NCBI GenBank assembly: GCA_963676605.2 | Contig: CAXXSP010000065.1 | Location: forward strand, 1-64,000 | Source of the DNA: SABI01 sp963676605 | GTDB lineage: Bacteria; Spirochaetota; Spirochaetia; Sphaerochaetales; Sphaerochaetaceae | Direction of reading: 5' to 3' | Length of the DNA stretch: 64,000 bases | Part shown: positions 15,750 to 25,614 of the stretch, piece after piece | How the letters are laid out: every line of letters starts with the position of its first letter | Numbering within the stretch: the stretch's first letter is position 1 | Notes under the pieces: generated by a model | Databases searched by the model: none | Seen by the model: the letters and a program-made list of their open reading frames with translations, nothing else | What the model was told of the DNA's origin: nothing | Position numbers and translations under genes: made by a program

Positions 15750-16850
15750 ATGAAGAAGATTTGGAACAAAGTATTTCTGATGTTGATGCTGGTATTGCTG
15801 GTGTCAATCACATGTATCGGCTGTGATCTATTCTCAGAATCTGAGACCACAACCTACACAGTCACGTTCGACTCAAATGGAGGAACAGCTGTTGCCGATC
15901 AGACTGTCGATGAAGGAGAAACCGCTGCTGAGCCGACCGCCCCGACTCAGGACGGTTTCGCCTTTACTGGATGGTATAGCGATGAGTTATTAACCACAGA
16001 TTTTGATTTCTCAACTGCTATCACTGCTGATACGCCTTTATATGCCGGCTGGGCTACTGCCTACACCGTATCCTTCAACTCAAACGGAGGAGATGCTGTT
16101 GCCGATCAGAATATCGCGGAAGGAGCCACCGCTGCAGAGCCGACCGCCCCGACTCGGGACGGGTATACCTTTAATGGCTGGTACAGCAATGAAACATTAA
16201 CTGATCCCTTTGATTTCGGGACTGCCATCACGAGCGCCATCCCGCTCTATGCGAGCTGGATTATGAATGCGGAAGATACGATCCTTATTACACTGACGAA
16301 CAAGTCAGACAGCACCGACGTTCACTCCTACACTCTTACAAATGGACCCTCACATAAAAGTGGAAGCGGCGGTTGGAATTTGTATGGTATAAAAACTGAT
16401 CCTGCTACAGGAGGAGAAGAAGATGTTCCTATGATAGCTGAAGATCTCGGTTTGAGTGTCATGGGAGAAGCAGATAATGATTCCGGATTTGTCGCAAGTA
16501 ACGAGCCTGTAGTACTCGTATATGATTCTGTAGAAAATGATACGAAGATCAATCCCGAAGACGGAACTTATCCTAATTACCAGTATTTTCAGGGTTTGAT
16601 ATTCGATTCAGGGTCTTCCCTTGCTGAAGACACAGCATACGTCTACGAGTTTAATCTCGAGGCATATGACGAAGCAGCTACTGATAGAGAAAGCGACCAC
16701 GACTCGTTTACCGGAAGCTCGACAATCGTATTCAGTTCGGTAGGAGGTGAAGGAGATAGCATTACAGGCATTATCACGGGAGAAACGGAAGGCTCTCCAA
16801 CATATGAAATCGTTTGTGATTTTAATGTGCTTCATGCCTATGAGCTATAA
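15750..16850 (+). CDS. Lipoprotein with two InlB B-repeats
   Basis: A 366-aa predicted surface lipoprotein. The signal sequence KVFLMLMLVLLVSITCIGC ends in a cysteine near residue 25, with a relaxed spirochaete-style lipobox. Two InlB-type (Listeria-Bacteroides) repeats follow at about 38-105 and 106-172. Each runs from YTVTFDSNGG or YTVSFNSNGG through AAEPTAPT..DG and GWYS to PLYAGW or PLYASW. The rest is an unrecognised acidic domain that may bind a ligand. The ATG at 15750 is preceded by GTGAGGAG; a longer frame from 15696 would bury the signal peptide and is rejected. Lgt, encoded at 57.7 kb, would lipidate it. The gene faces the MFS gene. Confidence 0.85.
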   Translation: MKKIWNKVFLMLMLVLLVSITCIGCDLFSESETTTYTVTFDSNGGTAVADQTVDEGETAAEPTAPTQDGFAFTGWYSDELLTTDFDFSTAITADTPLYAGWATAYTVSFNSNGGDAVADQNIAEGATAAEPTAPTRDGYTFNGWYSNETLTDPFDFGTAITSAIPLYASWIMNAEDTILITLTNKSDSTDVHSYTLTNGPSHKSGSGGWNLYGIKTDPATGGEEDVPMIAEDLGLSVMGEADNDSGFVASNEPVVLVYDSVENDTKINPEDGTYPNYQYFQGLIFDSGSSLAEDTAYVYEFNLEAYDEAATDRESDHDSFTGSSTIVFSSVGGEGDSITGIITGETEGSPTYEIVCDFNVLHAYEL

Positions 16851-16985
16851 TAATGAGAGGAATGAGGTATTCAGCTAGAATGTCTCATCACTTCGCTTGA
16901 TCTACTATCCCGTGGAGTCCGGTTTCTGAGAGTATCGAAGCCGGGATTCCATGGGATTTTGCATTTCTCGGCAATCTCATCAGAA

Positions 16986-18200
16986 TCAACCTCTCAAACT
17001 CTTCTGGAAAATCATGAAAACAGTCATGATTCCCATGGCAATGCCCGTAACTATCAGAATAATCTCCACTGAGATCGTATCTGCGAGAGGTCCGAACAGG
17101 AGCATGGATAAGGGCATGAATGAACTGCTGATCATCATCTCCACCGAAAACACTCTTCCGATGACATCAGGATCGACTTCTCTCTGAATAATCGTAATGA
17201 AGGGAGAATTATAGAGCGGAAGGGCTATTCCGCATATAAAGAGGCCGACCAGGTAAAGAATGAAATTCCCGATGAGAGCAAGATAAAGAGAAATGAGGGT
17301 AAAGATCACCATACTCACAAGAAGAATATGGAGAGGATTCTTCTTGTGAAGGAGAGAGGCGATCAGAGCCCCGCCTGTTATCATTCCTGCAGCAAAGAAT
17401 ACTTCGAGGGCTCCCAGACGCCACACGTCGTTTCCGAATGAACGGCTGACCTGAAGAGGAGTGAGAAATGCCAGAGGAGAGACGAATGCATAGAAAAGAG
17501 CGATATAGATGAAGAGTGTTCGTATCAGGGAATGACCCATGATATATCTGAGACCCCTCTTCATCTCTTCTAAAGAGGATGTGTTCTGATCGCTGTCCGA
17601 ATACGTCTGCTTCACCTTCAGAACTGCTCCCATCAGAGCAATGGCAAGAGCCGCAGTGACCACATCTATATAGAAGATCGAGGCGAAAGGGGTCACAGAA
17701 AGCAGAAGGGCGCTGAGTGCCGGTGCGGCAATATTCACAACAGCCCGTACCGAGCCCATGATACCGTTTATTCTGAGAAGTTCTTCCTTCGGCACGATAT
17801 CGGGAATCATCGCATTCACTGAAGGGACCTGAACTCCAGCTCCCAGCGCTCGGATACCCATTGCAGTCAGGAGAAGAGGAATGGACCCTCTGCCGATCGT
17901 GTACATGAAGGCGACTGCCAACGTCGTGAGTGCAATCGCTCCGTCACTGATGATGATCAGACGCTTTCTGCTATGCCTGTCAGCCCACACGCCTCCCATG
18001 GGAGAGATAAAGAAAGAGGGAAGAAATCCGCAGATGATGGAGAGTGCCATCATGGTACCCGACTGAGTCGTTATCGTGATATGCCACGTGATGGCATACT
18101 GCACCAGTGATGATCCGAACAGAGACAGATTCTGTGATATGAGGAAGACGAGAATTTCCCGTTTCCACCCCGTTTTACTCCCCTTCATACAGGATAACAT
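16986..18200 (-). CDS. MFS transporter (drug-efflux type, DHA3/MefA-like)
   Basis: A 404-aa inner-membrane protein with about 12 hydrophobic segments and no signal peptide. After the first helices the MFS loop motif appears as GGVWADRHSRKRLII (about 68-82). FLISQNLSLFGSSLVQYAIT at the start and a mid-protein cytoplasmic loop (VKQTYSDSDQNTSSLEEMKRG) fit the macrolide-efflux-like branch. Exported substrate is unknown. Two ATGs four codons apart (18200 and 18188) are both possible starts and neither has a strong Shine-Dalgarno. It faces the lipoprotein gene, with 135 nt between their stops. Confidence 0.8.
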   Translation of the reverse strand: MLSCMKGSKTGWKREILVFLISQNLSLFGSSLVQYAITWHITITTQSGTMMALSIICGFLPSFFISPMGGVWADRHSRKRLIIISDGAIALTTLAVAFMYTIGRGSIPLLLTAMGIRALGAGVQVPSVNAMIPDIVPKEELLRINGIMGSVRAVVNIAAPALSALLLSVTPFASIFYIDVVTAALAIALMGAVLKVKQTYSDSDQNTSSLEEMKRGLRYIMGHSLIRTLFIYIALFYAFVSPLAFLTPLQVSRSFGNDVWRLGALEVFFAAGMITGGALIASLLHKKNPLHILLVSMVIFTLISLYLALIGNFILYLVGLFICGIALPLYNSPFITIIQREVDPDVIGRVFSVEMMISSSFMPLSMLLFGPLADTISVEIILIVTGIAMGIMTVFMIFQKSLRG

Positions 18201-18319
18201 ACTCTATCTTTTTCCGCGGGGAAACCGGATTCTGTAAACTTGTGAGATGATCTTATATCTTTGTATGGAATACCCCTGACTTTCTTTGCTATACTGAACT
18301 ACCGCCAAGGAGCTGTGAA

Positions 18320-20224
18320 TTGACCCGACATCCCGGAATCCATTACATACCGACAACCTCTCAGGAGATGATTGATGCTCGCATTGACCAGTTTGATGTG
18401 ATTTTCATCAGCGGAGATGCGTATGTAGACCATCCATCCTTTGCTCCAGCCATCCTCGGAAGATGGATGCAGTCACTCGGGTATACAGTCGGCATCATCC
18501 CGCAGCCGGATGTCTCTTCAGTTGATGATTTCCTTGCCCTCGGGAAACCGAGACTCTGCTGTATGATAAGCGGCGGAAACATCGACTCCATGGTTCTCCA
18601 TTACACTGCAGAAAAGAAGAGAAGAAACGATGATCCCTACTCACCCGGTGGGAAGGCGGGGCTTCGTCCCGACAGGGCTCTCATCCCCTACACCTCACGG
18701 GCGAAGCAGGCGTTCGGTAAGGAGACTCCGATCATCATCGGAGGAATTGAGGCCTCCCTCAGAAAGCTTGCCCATTATGATTACTGGAGCGACCTGGTAC
18801 GAAGGAGTATCCTTCTTGACACCAAGGCTGACCTGTTGATCTACGGTATGGGTGAGCTGCAGGTGCAGCAGATACTCGAACGTCTCTCGAAAGGAGAACA
18901 CATCTCAGATATCAACACCGTTGCCGGAACAGCAGTCCTCGTGAAAGAGAGGGACCTTGCCTCCTTCACAGATGGCAGGAAGGTGATTCAGCTCGACAGC
19001 TACGATCAGGTGAGTGAAAGAGACAGGAAAAGCAATCAGCCTACAGCAGAGGGGAAACTCTCCTATGCCAAGACGTTCCGGACCGTGATGCTCCATGAAA
19101 ATCCTTTCGACCAGACGATACTGATGCAGAAGCATAACGACTCCTATGTCGCAGTGAATCCTCCCATGAGACCTTTGAGGGAAGAAGAGTTCGACTGGGT
19201 TCAGGAACTCCCTTACCTGCGTTCTCCCCACCCCCGCTACGACGGACAGGGCATTCCTGCCCTGAATGAAGTACAGTTCTCTCTTACCAGCAACCGGGGC
19301 TGTTACGGCTCCTGCTCCTTCTGTGCCATCACATCTCATCAAGGCCGTATCATCTCACCGAGATCGACAGCCTCTCTTGTACGTGAAGCGGAGGAAATGA
19401 AGTCGCACCCTGACTTCAAGGGCATCATCAGTGACGTCGGAGGCCCCACTGCGAATTTCCAGGAGATCGCCTGCACCCGCCAGAAGACGCACGGTCCCTG
19501 CACGGGAAAATTCTGCCTCTACCCCGAGCCGTGCAGCGAACTTACCGACTCGCATGCCTCCTACCTTGAGAAACTGAAGGCGCTCCGCTCTCTTGAGGGA
19601 GTCAGGAAGGTGTTCATCCGGTCAGGTATCCGATACGACTACCTCCTTTCCAAAGCAGACAGAAAAACACGGGACAGATTCATGAAGGAGCTGACGACCT
19701 ACCACGTGAGCGGTCAGCTGAGAGTCGCTCCTGAACATATCGCCAAAGGAGCCCTCGAGGCAATGGGAAAACCTCCTGCTGATTCGTATGAAGATTTCTC
19801 AGCACTCTTCCGTGAGACCACGAAAAAGATCGGCAAGGAACAGTACTGTATCCCCTACCTGATTGCAGCCCATCCGGGCACGACCATGAAGGATGCGATT
19901 GAGCTTGCGCTCTACCTGAAGAAAACTCACTTCATCCCTGAGCAGGTACAGGTCTTCTACCCTACCCCGGGGACTGTCGCGACCTGTATGTATTACACAT
20001 CGCTCGACCCGAGACCGACGGAGAAACTGAAACCTGTCTATGTCCCGAAAGGGAGAGAGCGGAACATGCAGCGGGCACTGCTCCATTTCCATCGTCCGGA
20101 AAACAGAAAACTCGTCATGGAAGCCCTGAAGAACGAGGGAATGAATCACCTCGTACCGAAACTCCTTCAGTTCAGGAAGGAAGTGGTACGCCAGAACGTG
20201 AAAAGAAGAAGGTCTCAGAGATGA
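18320..20224 (+). CDS. YgiQ family radical SAM protein
   Basis: A 634-aa radical S-adenosylmethionine protein of the YgiQ family, whose reaction is not established. The cluster motif reads GCYGSCSFC (C-x3-C-x2-C, near residue 333), supported by SNRGCYG and the downstream ISPRS block. The N-terminal half has the family's SGDAYVDHPSF and GGIEASLRKLAHYDYW motifs. The C-terminus shows RVAPEHIAKGALEAMGKP and QVFYPTPGTVATCMYYT. The TTG start at 18320 follows AAGGAG at normal spacing. Its stop overlaps the ATG of the MATE gene (ATGA), so the two are translationally coupled. Confidence 0.92.
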   Translation: MTRHPGIHYIPTTSQEMIDARIDQFDVIFISGDAYVDHPSFAPAILGRWMQSLGYTVGIIPQPDVSSVDDFLALGKPRLCCMISGGNIDSMVLHYTAEKKRRNDDPYSPGGKAGLRPDRALIPYTSRAKQAFGKETPIIIGGIEASLRKLAHYDYWSDLVRRSILLDTKADLLIYGMGELQVQQILERLSKGEHISDINTVAGTAVLVKERDLASFTDGRKVIQLDSYDQVSERDRKSNQPTAEGKLSYAKTFRTVMLHENPFDQTILMQKHNDSYVAVNPPMRPLREEEFDWVQELPYLRSPHPRYDGQGIPALNEVQFSLTSNRGCYGSCSFCAITSHQGRIISPRSTASLVREAEEMKSHPDFKGIISDVGGPTANFQEIACTRQKTHGPCTGKFCLYPEPCSELTDSHASYLEKLKALRSLEGVRKVFIRSGIRYDYLLSKADRKTRDRFMKELTTYHVSGQLRVAPEHIAKGALEAMGKPPADSYEDFSALFRETTKKIGKEQYCIPYLIAAHPGTTMKDAIELALYLKKTHFIPEQVQVFYPTPGTVATCMYYTSLDPRPTEKLKPVYVPKGRERNMQRALLHFHRPENRKLVMEALKNEGMNHLVPKLLQFRKEVVRQNVKRRRSQR

Positions 20225-21591
20225 ACAGCCTCCAAACCACTCCCGAAGCATTTGACAGCAAGGTGTTCACCAGACGCCTTGCGACCTTATCGCTTCCGAT
20301 CATTCTGCAGAACCTTCTCTCTTCCTCTCTTTCTCTTGTAGATACGTTCATGATCTCCCAGGTGGGAGAATCAGCCCTCGCAGCTGTAGGGCTCGCAAAC
20401 CAGATGTTCTTTCTCATCATGCTCTTCTATTTCGGAGTGAGCAGCGGAGCCGGAATCTTCATTGCCCAGTACTGGGGAGCAAAACAGCATGAGAAGCTCC
20501 ATATGGCAATGGGTATAGCTCTCAGCGTCAGTATGGTAGGGGCCTTCTTCGCCGCAGGCTTCTCCTTCTTCTTCCCGAGAACGGTCATGCATATCTTCAG
20601 TCAGGATCCTCTTGTCGTTGAACAGGGAGTGTTCTACCTGAAGATCGTCGCCTTCAGCTATATCACGCACGGCGTCGTGATGATCTACTCCACCGCCCTC
20701 AGATCCACCGGGGATTCAAAGACTCCGATGATCACCTCCATGATCTCTCTGATCGTCAATGTGATACTGAACTACGGCCTTATTCTCGGTCACTTCGGTC
20801 TCCCGCGCCTCGAGGTGAAAGGAGCGGCCATCGCAACGCTGATAGCCAGATTACTGGAGTTAACGCTTCTCCTCCTTATCATCTATCGCAGAAAAGGTGT
20901 CGTTGCAGCTCCACTGTCGTCCCTGTTCACGTATACGAAAAAGGATGTCAAAGCCTACTTCAGGACCTGCCTCCCTGTTATTCTCAATGAGATGTTCTGG
21001 TCCCTCGGCATGACCTTCTATAAGATCGCCTTCGCTCAGCTCGGAACACAGGTGATAGCATCGGTCAATGTGACGCAGGCAATAGAACATCTCTACTTCG
21101 TCGTCTTCATCGGTATCAGCAACTCCGCCGCCGTCATGCTCGGCAACAAGATCGGGGAGAACCAGATCTCTCTCGCACAGAAATATGCCATGACGTTCCT
21201 GAAAGTCGCACTCACCTCCGGAATATTCATGGGAGTAGTCCTGTTCTTCACGGCCCCTCTCATGGGCCGGCTATTCAACCTCACAGACTACGTATATGAG
21301 ATCAGCATCCTCTCTCTCAGGGTTCTTGCCTTTTATACACCGGCGAAATCAATGTCAATGATGATCGTGGTAGGGGTCCTCCGGTCAGGAGGAGACACCA
21401 AATTCTCCATGGTCACTGAAATATCAGGCGTCTGGTTCATCGGAGTCCCTCTGGCATTTCTCGGAGCTCTTGTGTTTGAGCTTCCCGTCTATGCTATCTA
21501 TGCTCTGATCAGTATCGAGGAAATCTATAAAAGCTCGATCAGCTTCTTCAGAATACAGAACGGGAAATGGATACGGCGCCTGGTGGATTAA
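20221..21591 (+). CDS. MATE family efflux transporter
   Basis: A 456-aa multidrug/toxin extrusion-type membrane protein, expected to exchange Na+ or H+ for organic cations. It has about 12 helices in two homologous halves: LPIILQNLLSSSLSLVDTFMISQVGE begins the first (quoted in part as LPIILQNLLSSS) and LPVILNEMFWSLGMTFYKIA the second. FGVSSGAGIFIAQYWGAK and STALRSTGDSKTPM are typical family loops. The start overlaps the stop of the YgiQ gene by 4 nt. Substrate unknown. Confidence 0.92.
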   Translation: MNSLQTTPEAFDSKVFTRRLATLSLPIILQNLLSSSLSLVDTFMISQVGESALAAVGLANQMFFLIMLFYFGVSSGAGIFIAQYWGAKQHEKLHMAMGIALSVSMVGAFFAAGFSFFFPRTVMHIFSQDPLVVEQGVFYLKIVAFSYITHGVVMIYSTALRSTGDSKTPMITSMISLIVNVILNYGLILGHFGLPRLEVKGAAIATLIARLLELTLLLLIIYRRKGVVAAPLSSLFTYTKKDVKAYFRTCLPVILNEMFWSLGMTFYKIAFAQLGTQVIASVNVTQAIEHLYFVVFIGISNSAAVMLGNKIGENQISLAQKYAMTFLKVALTSGIFMGVVLFFTAPLMGRLFNLTDYVYEISILSLRVLAFYTPAKSMSMMIVVGVLRSGGDTKFSMVTEISGVWFIGVPLAFLGALVFELPVYAIYALISIEEIYKSSISFFRIQNGKWIRRLVD

Positions 21592-21654
21592 ACCTTATCC
21601 TTGACCGCAATTCAGGCGACTCCTATATTAGATACAGAAGGGGAGGAATGAGAC

Positions 21655-22833
21655 ATGGCAACACAGGTTCTGATCAATGGCACCGTCATCTCCGGTACGG
21701 TCAAACTGCCAAACTGCGGCCTCTATATCGATAAAGACGGCCTCATCGGTGATATCTTCAATATGAACAGGTTCGCCCAGAAAGAGTTCCCGGAAGGAAC
21801 TCAGGTCATCGATGTGCAGGGCGGGTATCTCGTCCCCGGCTTCATTGACACACACATACACGGCATAGGAGGATACGGGACTGAAGATCTCTCGGGAGAA
21901 TCAATACTCCATATGAGTGAGCGCCTTGCCGATTTCGGGGTTTCCGGATTTTTCCCTACCGTCTATACCGATACAAAAGAGCGAATGTTCGAGGCAATCC
22001 GCTGTATAACGGAAGTCATAGGAACTGAAAAGGGAGCCGAAATCCTCGGTATCAACGTCGAAGGTCCCTTCATCTCACACGCCAGGATCGGAGCACAGAA
22101 CCCCAAGGGAGTTCAGTCAGTCGATATCGAGCTGTTCAACGAGATTATCGAGGCTGGGAAGGGACATATTGTCTGCATGACCGTCGCTCCCGAGCTGAAA
22201 AATATGAGAGAGCTTGCCCTGAATGCAATCAAGAAGGGCATCGTCCTCCTTGCAGGACATACGAATGCCACCTATGAGAATATCCTCGAGGGGATGCAGG
22301 TCGGCATCCTCCACTCCACCCATTTCTTCAATGCTATGAGCCGTCTCCATCACAGGAACCCGGGGACGGTCGGTGCTATCATGATAGAGCAGGACATGCA
22401 GTGCGAGGTGATAGCTGACGGGGTGCATGTACATCCCGATCTGGTAAAACTCCTTCTCAGAGAGAAATCGGTCAGGAATATCGTACTGGTGACCGACTCC
22501 CTGAAACCGACGGCCCAGGAACCGGGAGATCTGACAGCAAACGGAGAACCGGCAGTTCTCGGATCGGATGGAGCCTTCCACCGTCAAAGTGATTATGATA
22601 CGATTCTCGGGTCGGCACTCACCATGATACAGGGGGTGCGGAACCTGATAAAATGGGAAATCCCCATAGAGGATGTCACCCAGATGGCTTCGGGAAATCC
22701 TGCCAGAATCTATGACATCGCCCTGAAAGGGAAACTGATACCCGGCTACTTCGCCGATATCGCTGTTCTGGATAAAGATATCGACCTGAAAGCGCTGTTC
22801 GTCCGTGGCGTCCCTATCCGAAACAATCTGTAA
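21655..22833 (+). CDS. nagA: N-acetylglucosamine-6-phosphate deacetylase
   Basis: Removes acetate from GlcNAc-6-phosphate, feeding amino-sugar catabolism or peptidoglycan-sugar recycling; cytoplasmic. The 392-aa protein has the amidohydrolase metal site: GFIDTHIHG (about 62-70), the metal-bridging Glu in INVEGPFI (about 130), LLAGHTNA (about 200), HSTHFFNAMSRLHHR (about 220), DGVHVHPD (about 256) and the catalytic Asp in VTDSLKPTA (about 282). GGAGG lies about eight bases before the ATG. nagB is not in the window. pepD follows after 21 nt on the same strand, probably co-transcribed. Confidence 0.92.
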   Translation: MATQVLINGTVISGTVKLPNCGLYIDKDGLIGDIFNMNRFAQKEFPEGTQVIDVQGGYLVPGFIDTHIHGIGGYGTEDLSGESILHMSERLADFGVSGFFPTVYTDTKERMFEAIRCITEVIGTEKGAEILGINVEGPFISHARIGAQNPKGVQSVDIELFNEIIEAGKGHIVCMTVAPELKNMRELALNAIKKGIVLLAGHTNATYENILEGMQVGILHSTHFFNAMSRLHHRNPGTVGAIMIEQDMQCEVIADGVHVHPDLVKLLLREKSVRNIVLVTDSLKPTAQEPGDLTANGEPAVLGSDGAFHRQSDYDTILGSALTMIQGVRNLIKWEIPIEDVTQMASGNPARIYDIALKGKLIPGYFADIAVLDKDIDLKALFVRGVPIRNNL

Positions 22834-22854
22834 TAAGCGACAAGGAGTTTAACA

Positions 22855-24300
22855 ATGAGTGATGCACTTTTCGAGAAGAATCTCTGGAAATATTTTAAAG
22901 ACATCTCAGACATCCCGCGGGAATCGGGAAACGAAGAAGGGGTAAGAGAGTACCTTCTTTCCTTTGCAGAAAAACACGGCTTTGAAGCCCTGAAGGATGC
23001 TACCGGAAATATTATTATGAAAGTACCCGCAACTATTGGTAAGGAAGGTGTCGCACCTCTGGCCTTCCAGGGTCATATGGATATGGTATGCGTCAAGGGA
23101 GAGGATTCCACTCATGACTTCCTCAGCGAGGGAATTCACCTTATCCACGAAGATGATACCCTTCGCGGTGACAATACCACCCTTGGAGCCGATAACGGTA
23201 TAGCCCTAGCTCTGATGCTTGACCTGTTCACAGATGAGAAAGCCGCCCACGGCCCCCTTGAAGGGATCTTCACGATTGAGGAGGAAACCGGTCTCACCGG
23301 AGCCTTCGGTCTTGAAGCGGCGATGGTTGAAAGCCGGCGTCTGATCAATCTGGACAGCGAAGAGGAGGGTATCTTCTATATAGGGTGTGCAGGAGGAAAC
23401 GAGGTTGATGGAGATTTCTCTTTCAATCCGGAAACACTGCCCGAACAGGTTAGACAGTACGACATTACCATCAGCGGTCTTCTCGGTGGCCACAGCGGAG
23501 CAGAGATCCATACCCAGAGAGGTAATGCCATCAAACTCATGGCCCGTCTCCTTCATTCACTTGAGAAAGATCACACCTTCAGACTCATCTCGATCAATGG
23601 AGGCGTCAGAAGAAATGTTATCCCCGGCACCTGCAGGGTATCCATTGCAACAGACTCACAGCTGAGCACACTGAACGCTGATACAGAACTCATTATGAAT
23701 CAGTTGAAACAGGAGCTTTCCATTGCTGATCCGTCCCTCGCTTTCACACTGAAGGAATCAGAACATAGGGAATTGAAAGGTATGAGCATAGAAGAGAGCA
23801 GAGCTCTCGTACGCTCTCTTCTCCTTGCCCCCCATGGAGTCCTTAGAATGAGTGAAGCCCTTGAGGGAGTTGTGGAAACCTCGGCAAATCTTGCCATCAT
23901 CTCAACCGAAGGAAACCATGTTCATATGGTGAGTTCTCACAGATCTTCTATCGGGAGTTCCCGGAACTACGCGGCAGACCTGAGTGAGGCAGCTTTCAGC
24001 ACTTCGGGAGCTCAGGTGACCCGATCCGGGGCATACCCTGCATGGACACCTGACCCCTCCTCCCCTCTCGCAGCCTTCTGTGCGGAAGCCTACCGTTCAA
24101 GCATGAAGAAGGAACCGGTGATTACAGCAATACACGCTGGTCTTGAATGCGGAATTATCAATGACAGAATAGAAGGCATGGACTCTGTCTCACTCGGTCC
24201 CGACCTTGAGGGTGTTCACTCTGTGAACGAGAAGGTGTCGATCAGCTCGAGTGAACGGGTTGCGGCGTTCATTCGCCATCTCTGCTCAATCGTGGAGTAA
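22855..24300 (+). CDS. pepD: Cytosol non-specific dipeptidase (M20C, PepD)
   Basis: A zinc dipeptidase of 481 aa that hydrolyses Xaa-His and other dipeptides in the cytoplasm. M20 metal and catalytic motifs are visible: FQGHMDMV (about 78, His and Asp), TLGADNGIALA (about 114, bridging Asp), IEEETGLTGAFG (about 143, catalytic Glu and metal Glu) and INLDSEEEG (about 165, Asp). A His in the lid domain occurs in GGHSGAEIH (about 211). AAGGAG stands at normal spacing before the ATG. A terminator follows directly. Confidence 0.93.
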   Translation: MSDALFEKNLWKYFKDISDIPRESGNEEGVREYLLSFAEKHGFEALKDATGNIIMKVPATIGKEGVAPLAFQGHMDMVCVKGEDSTHDFLSEGIHLIHEDDTLRGDNTTLGADNGIALALMLDLFTDEKAAHGPLEGIFTIEEETGLTGAFGLEAAMVESRRLINLDSEEEGIFYIGCAGGNEVDGDFSFNPETLPEQVRQYDITISGLLGGHSGAEIHTQRGNAIKLMARLLHSLEKDHTFRLISINGGVRRNVIPGTCRVSIATDSQLSTLNADTELIMNQLKQELSIADPSLAFTLKESEHRELKGMSIEESRALVRSLLLAPHGVLRMSEALEGVVETSANLAIISTEGNHVHMVSSHRSSIGSSRNYAADLSEAAFSTSGAQVTRSGAYPAWTPDPSSPLAAFCAEAYRSSMKKEPVITAIHAGLECGIINDRIEGMDSVSLGPDLEGVHSVNEKVSISSSERVAAFIRHLCSIVE

Positions 24301-24308
24301 AATAGCAA

Positions 24309-24353
24309 AAGGGCTGAGCTGTACTCATTCGTACCACTCAGCCCTTCTTTTTT
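24309..24353. terminator. Bidirectional Rho-independent terminator
   Basis: AAGGGCTGAG pairs with CTCAGCCCTT around an inner GTAC/GTAC stem and a 6-nt loop. A T-rich tract follows on the plus strand and an A-run precedes it, so it can end transcripts of pepD (plus) and of the convergent flavodiiron gene (minus). Confidence 0.88.
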
Positions 24354-24368
24354 AAAGGATTTCCGCCG

Positions 24369-25577
24369 TTATTCTTTCACTGCAGCTGCAAGAGCTTTTG
24401 CAGCCTCTTTGACCTTTTCGATATCCTCTTCCTTGGGAGCTCCCTGATACTCGATAATTCCGAGACAGTCCCACTTAAGAGACTCGATAAACGGGTCGAA
24501 CTGCTTCTGTGCACCACCGGACCAGCCGAACGAGCCCATTCTCACAACCTTTCTTTTATTGACATGTGATCTCTCGAAGATGTCGAGGATATGGTACATA
24601 GGAGGGAACATCTTATACTCATAGGTCGGCATAGCGAATACGAGTCCTGCTGAATCCCAGGCGGAAGAGAGTACATAGGATGCGTGTTCTGCAGGCACCT
24701 GATGCACAAGGACATTCACGCCCTCAGCCTCAAGTGAAGCCTTCATCAGCGGAATCAGCTTTGCGCTGTTCCCGTACATCGTGCTGTAGATGATCGTCAC
24801 TGTTCCTTTCTTCGGATTGTTCATATTCTCTGCGTACTGCAGGTAGAGGTCAATGATCTTCTTGGGATCATAACGCCAGATGATACCGTGAGAAGGTGCG
24901 ATAATACTGACATCAAGGTTGGCAAGCTTCGCGATTCCCTTCTGAACAAAGGGGGAGAAGGTCGATACGATATTACTGTAGTATCTTCGAGTCTCTGGGA
25001 TCAGACGGTCCCACTCCTCCTGAGTAAGCTGATCATCAAAGGAGTGTTTGTAGGTTCCGAAGGAACCGAAGGCATCACAGCTGAACAGGATCTTATCTTC
25101 CACAAGATAACTCATCATCGTCTCAGGCCAGTGGATATTCGGAGTCTCCTCGAAAGCGATCGTCTTGCCGCCAAGATCGATAGAGTCTCCGGACCCTACA
25201 GCACGTACCTGATTTTCGACACCGTAGAAAGCCTTCACGAGAGGTACAGCTTTCTTCGTGCAGAGAATCTCAAGCTTCTTGTTCTCTTTCACCATCTCGG
25301 CAAGATGACCTGTATGGTCAGGTTCCATGTGGTTGAGGATCAGGTAATCCACATCATTAAAAGATATTCCCAGGGAATCGATCTGCTTCTGGAATTTAGC
25401 AGCAGCTCCTTCCCAGTCTTTCACCAGGTCGATAAACGCGATCTTATCGTTTCCCTTCACGATGTAGGAGTTGATGTTCACTCCCTCGGGAAGGGGCCAG
25501 ATACCTTCAAAAAGGTCACGAGTCTCAATATCAGCAAACACCCGGTATACACCATCTACGATTTTATCAGGTTTCAT
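24369..25577 (-). CDS. Flavodiiron protein (FprA/rubredoxin:oxygen oxidoreductase family)
   Basis: A cytoplasmic protein that reduces O2 to water (or NO to N2O), protecting anaerobes. The N-terminal metallo-beta-lactamase-like domain carries the diiron ligands HMEPDHTGH (about 80-88), a His in NIHWPETM (about 148), an Asp in LFSCDAFGSFG (about 167) and a His in APSHGIIW (about 227). The C-terminal flavodoxin domain starts VTIIYSTMYGNSAKL (about 255), the FMN phosphate loop. There is no fused rubredoxin, so an external electron donor is needed. The start is set at 25577 because GGAGG lies inside the longer annotated frame, four bases before this ATG; an adjacent ATG is also possible. Confidence 0.93.
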   Translation of the reverse strand: MKPDKIVDGVYRVFADIETRDLFEGIWPLPEGVNINSYIVKGNDKIAFIDLVKDWEGAAAKFQKQIDSLGISFNDVDYLILNHMEPDHTGHLAEMVKENKKLEILCTKKAVPLVKAFYGVENQVRAVGSGDSIDLGGKTIAFEETPNIHWPETMMSYLVEDKILFSCDAFGSFGTYKHSFDDQLTQEEWDRLIPETRRYYSNIVSTFSPFVQKGIAKLANLDVSIIAPSHGIIWRYDPKKIIDLYLQYAENMNNPKKGTVTIIYSTMYGNSAKLIPLMKASLEAEGVNVLVHQVPAEHASYVLSSAWDSAGLVFAMPTYEYKMFPPMYHILDIFERSHVNKRKVVRMGSFGWSGGAQKQFDPFIESLKWDCLGIIEYQGAPKEEDIEKVKEAAKALAAAVKE

Positions 25578-25614
25578 CATTCCTCCAAACAAATTTCTAC
25601 TATTCTTATCTTCG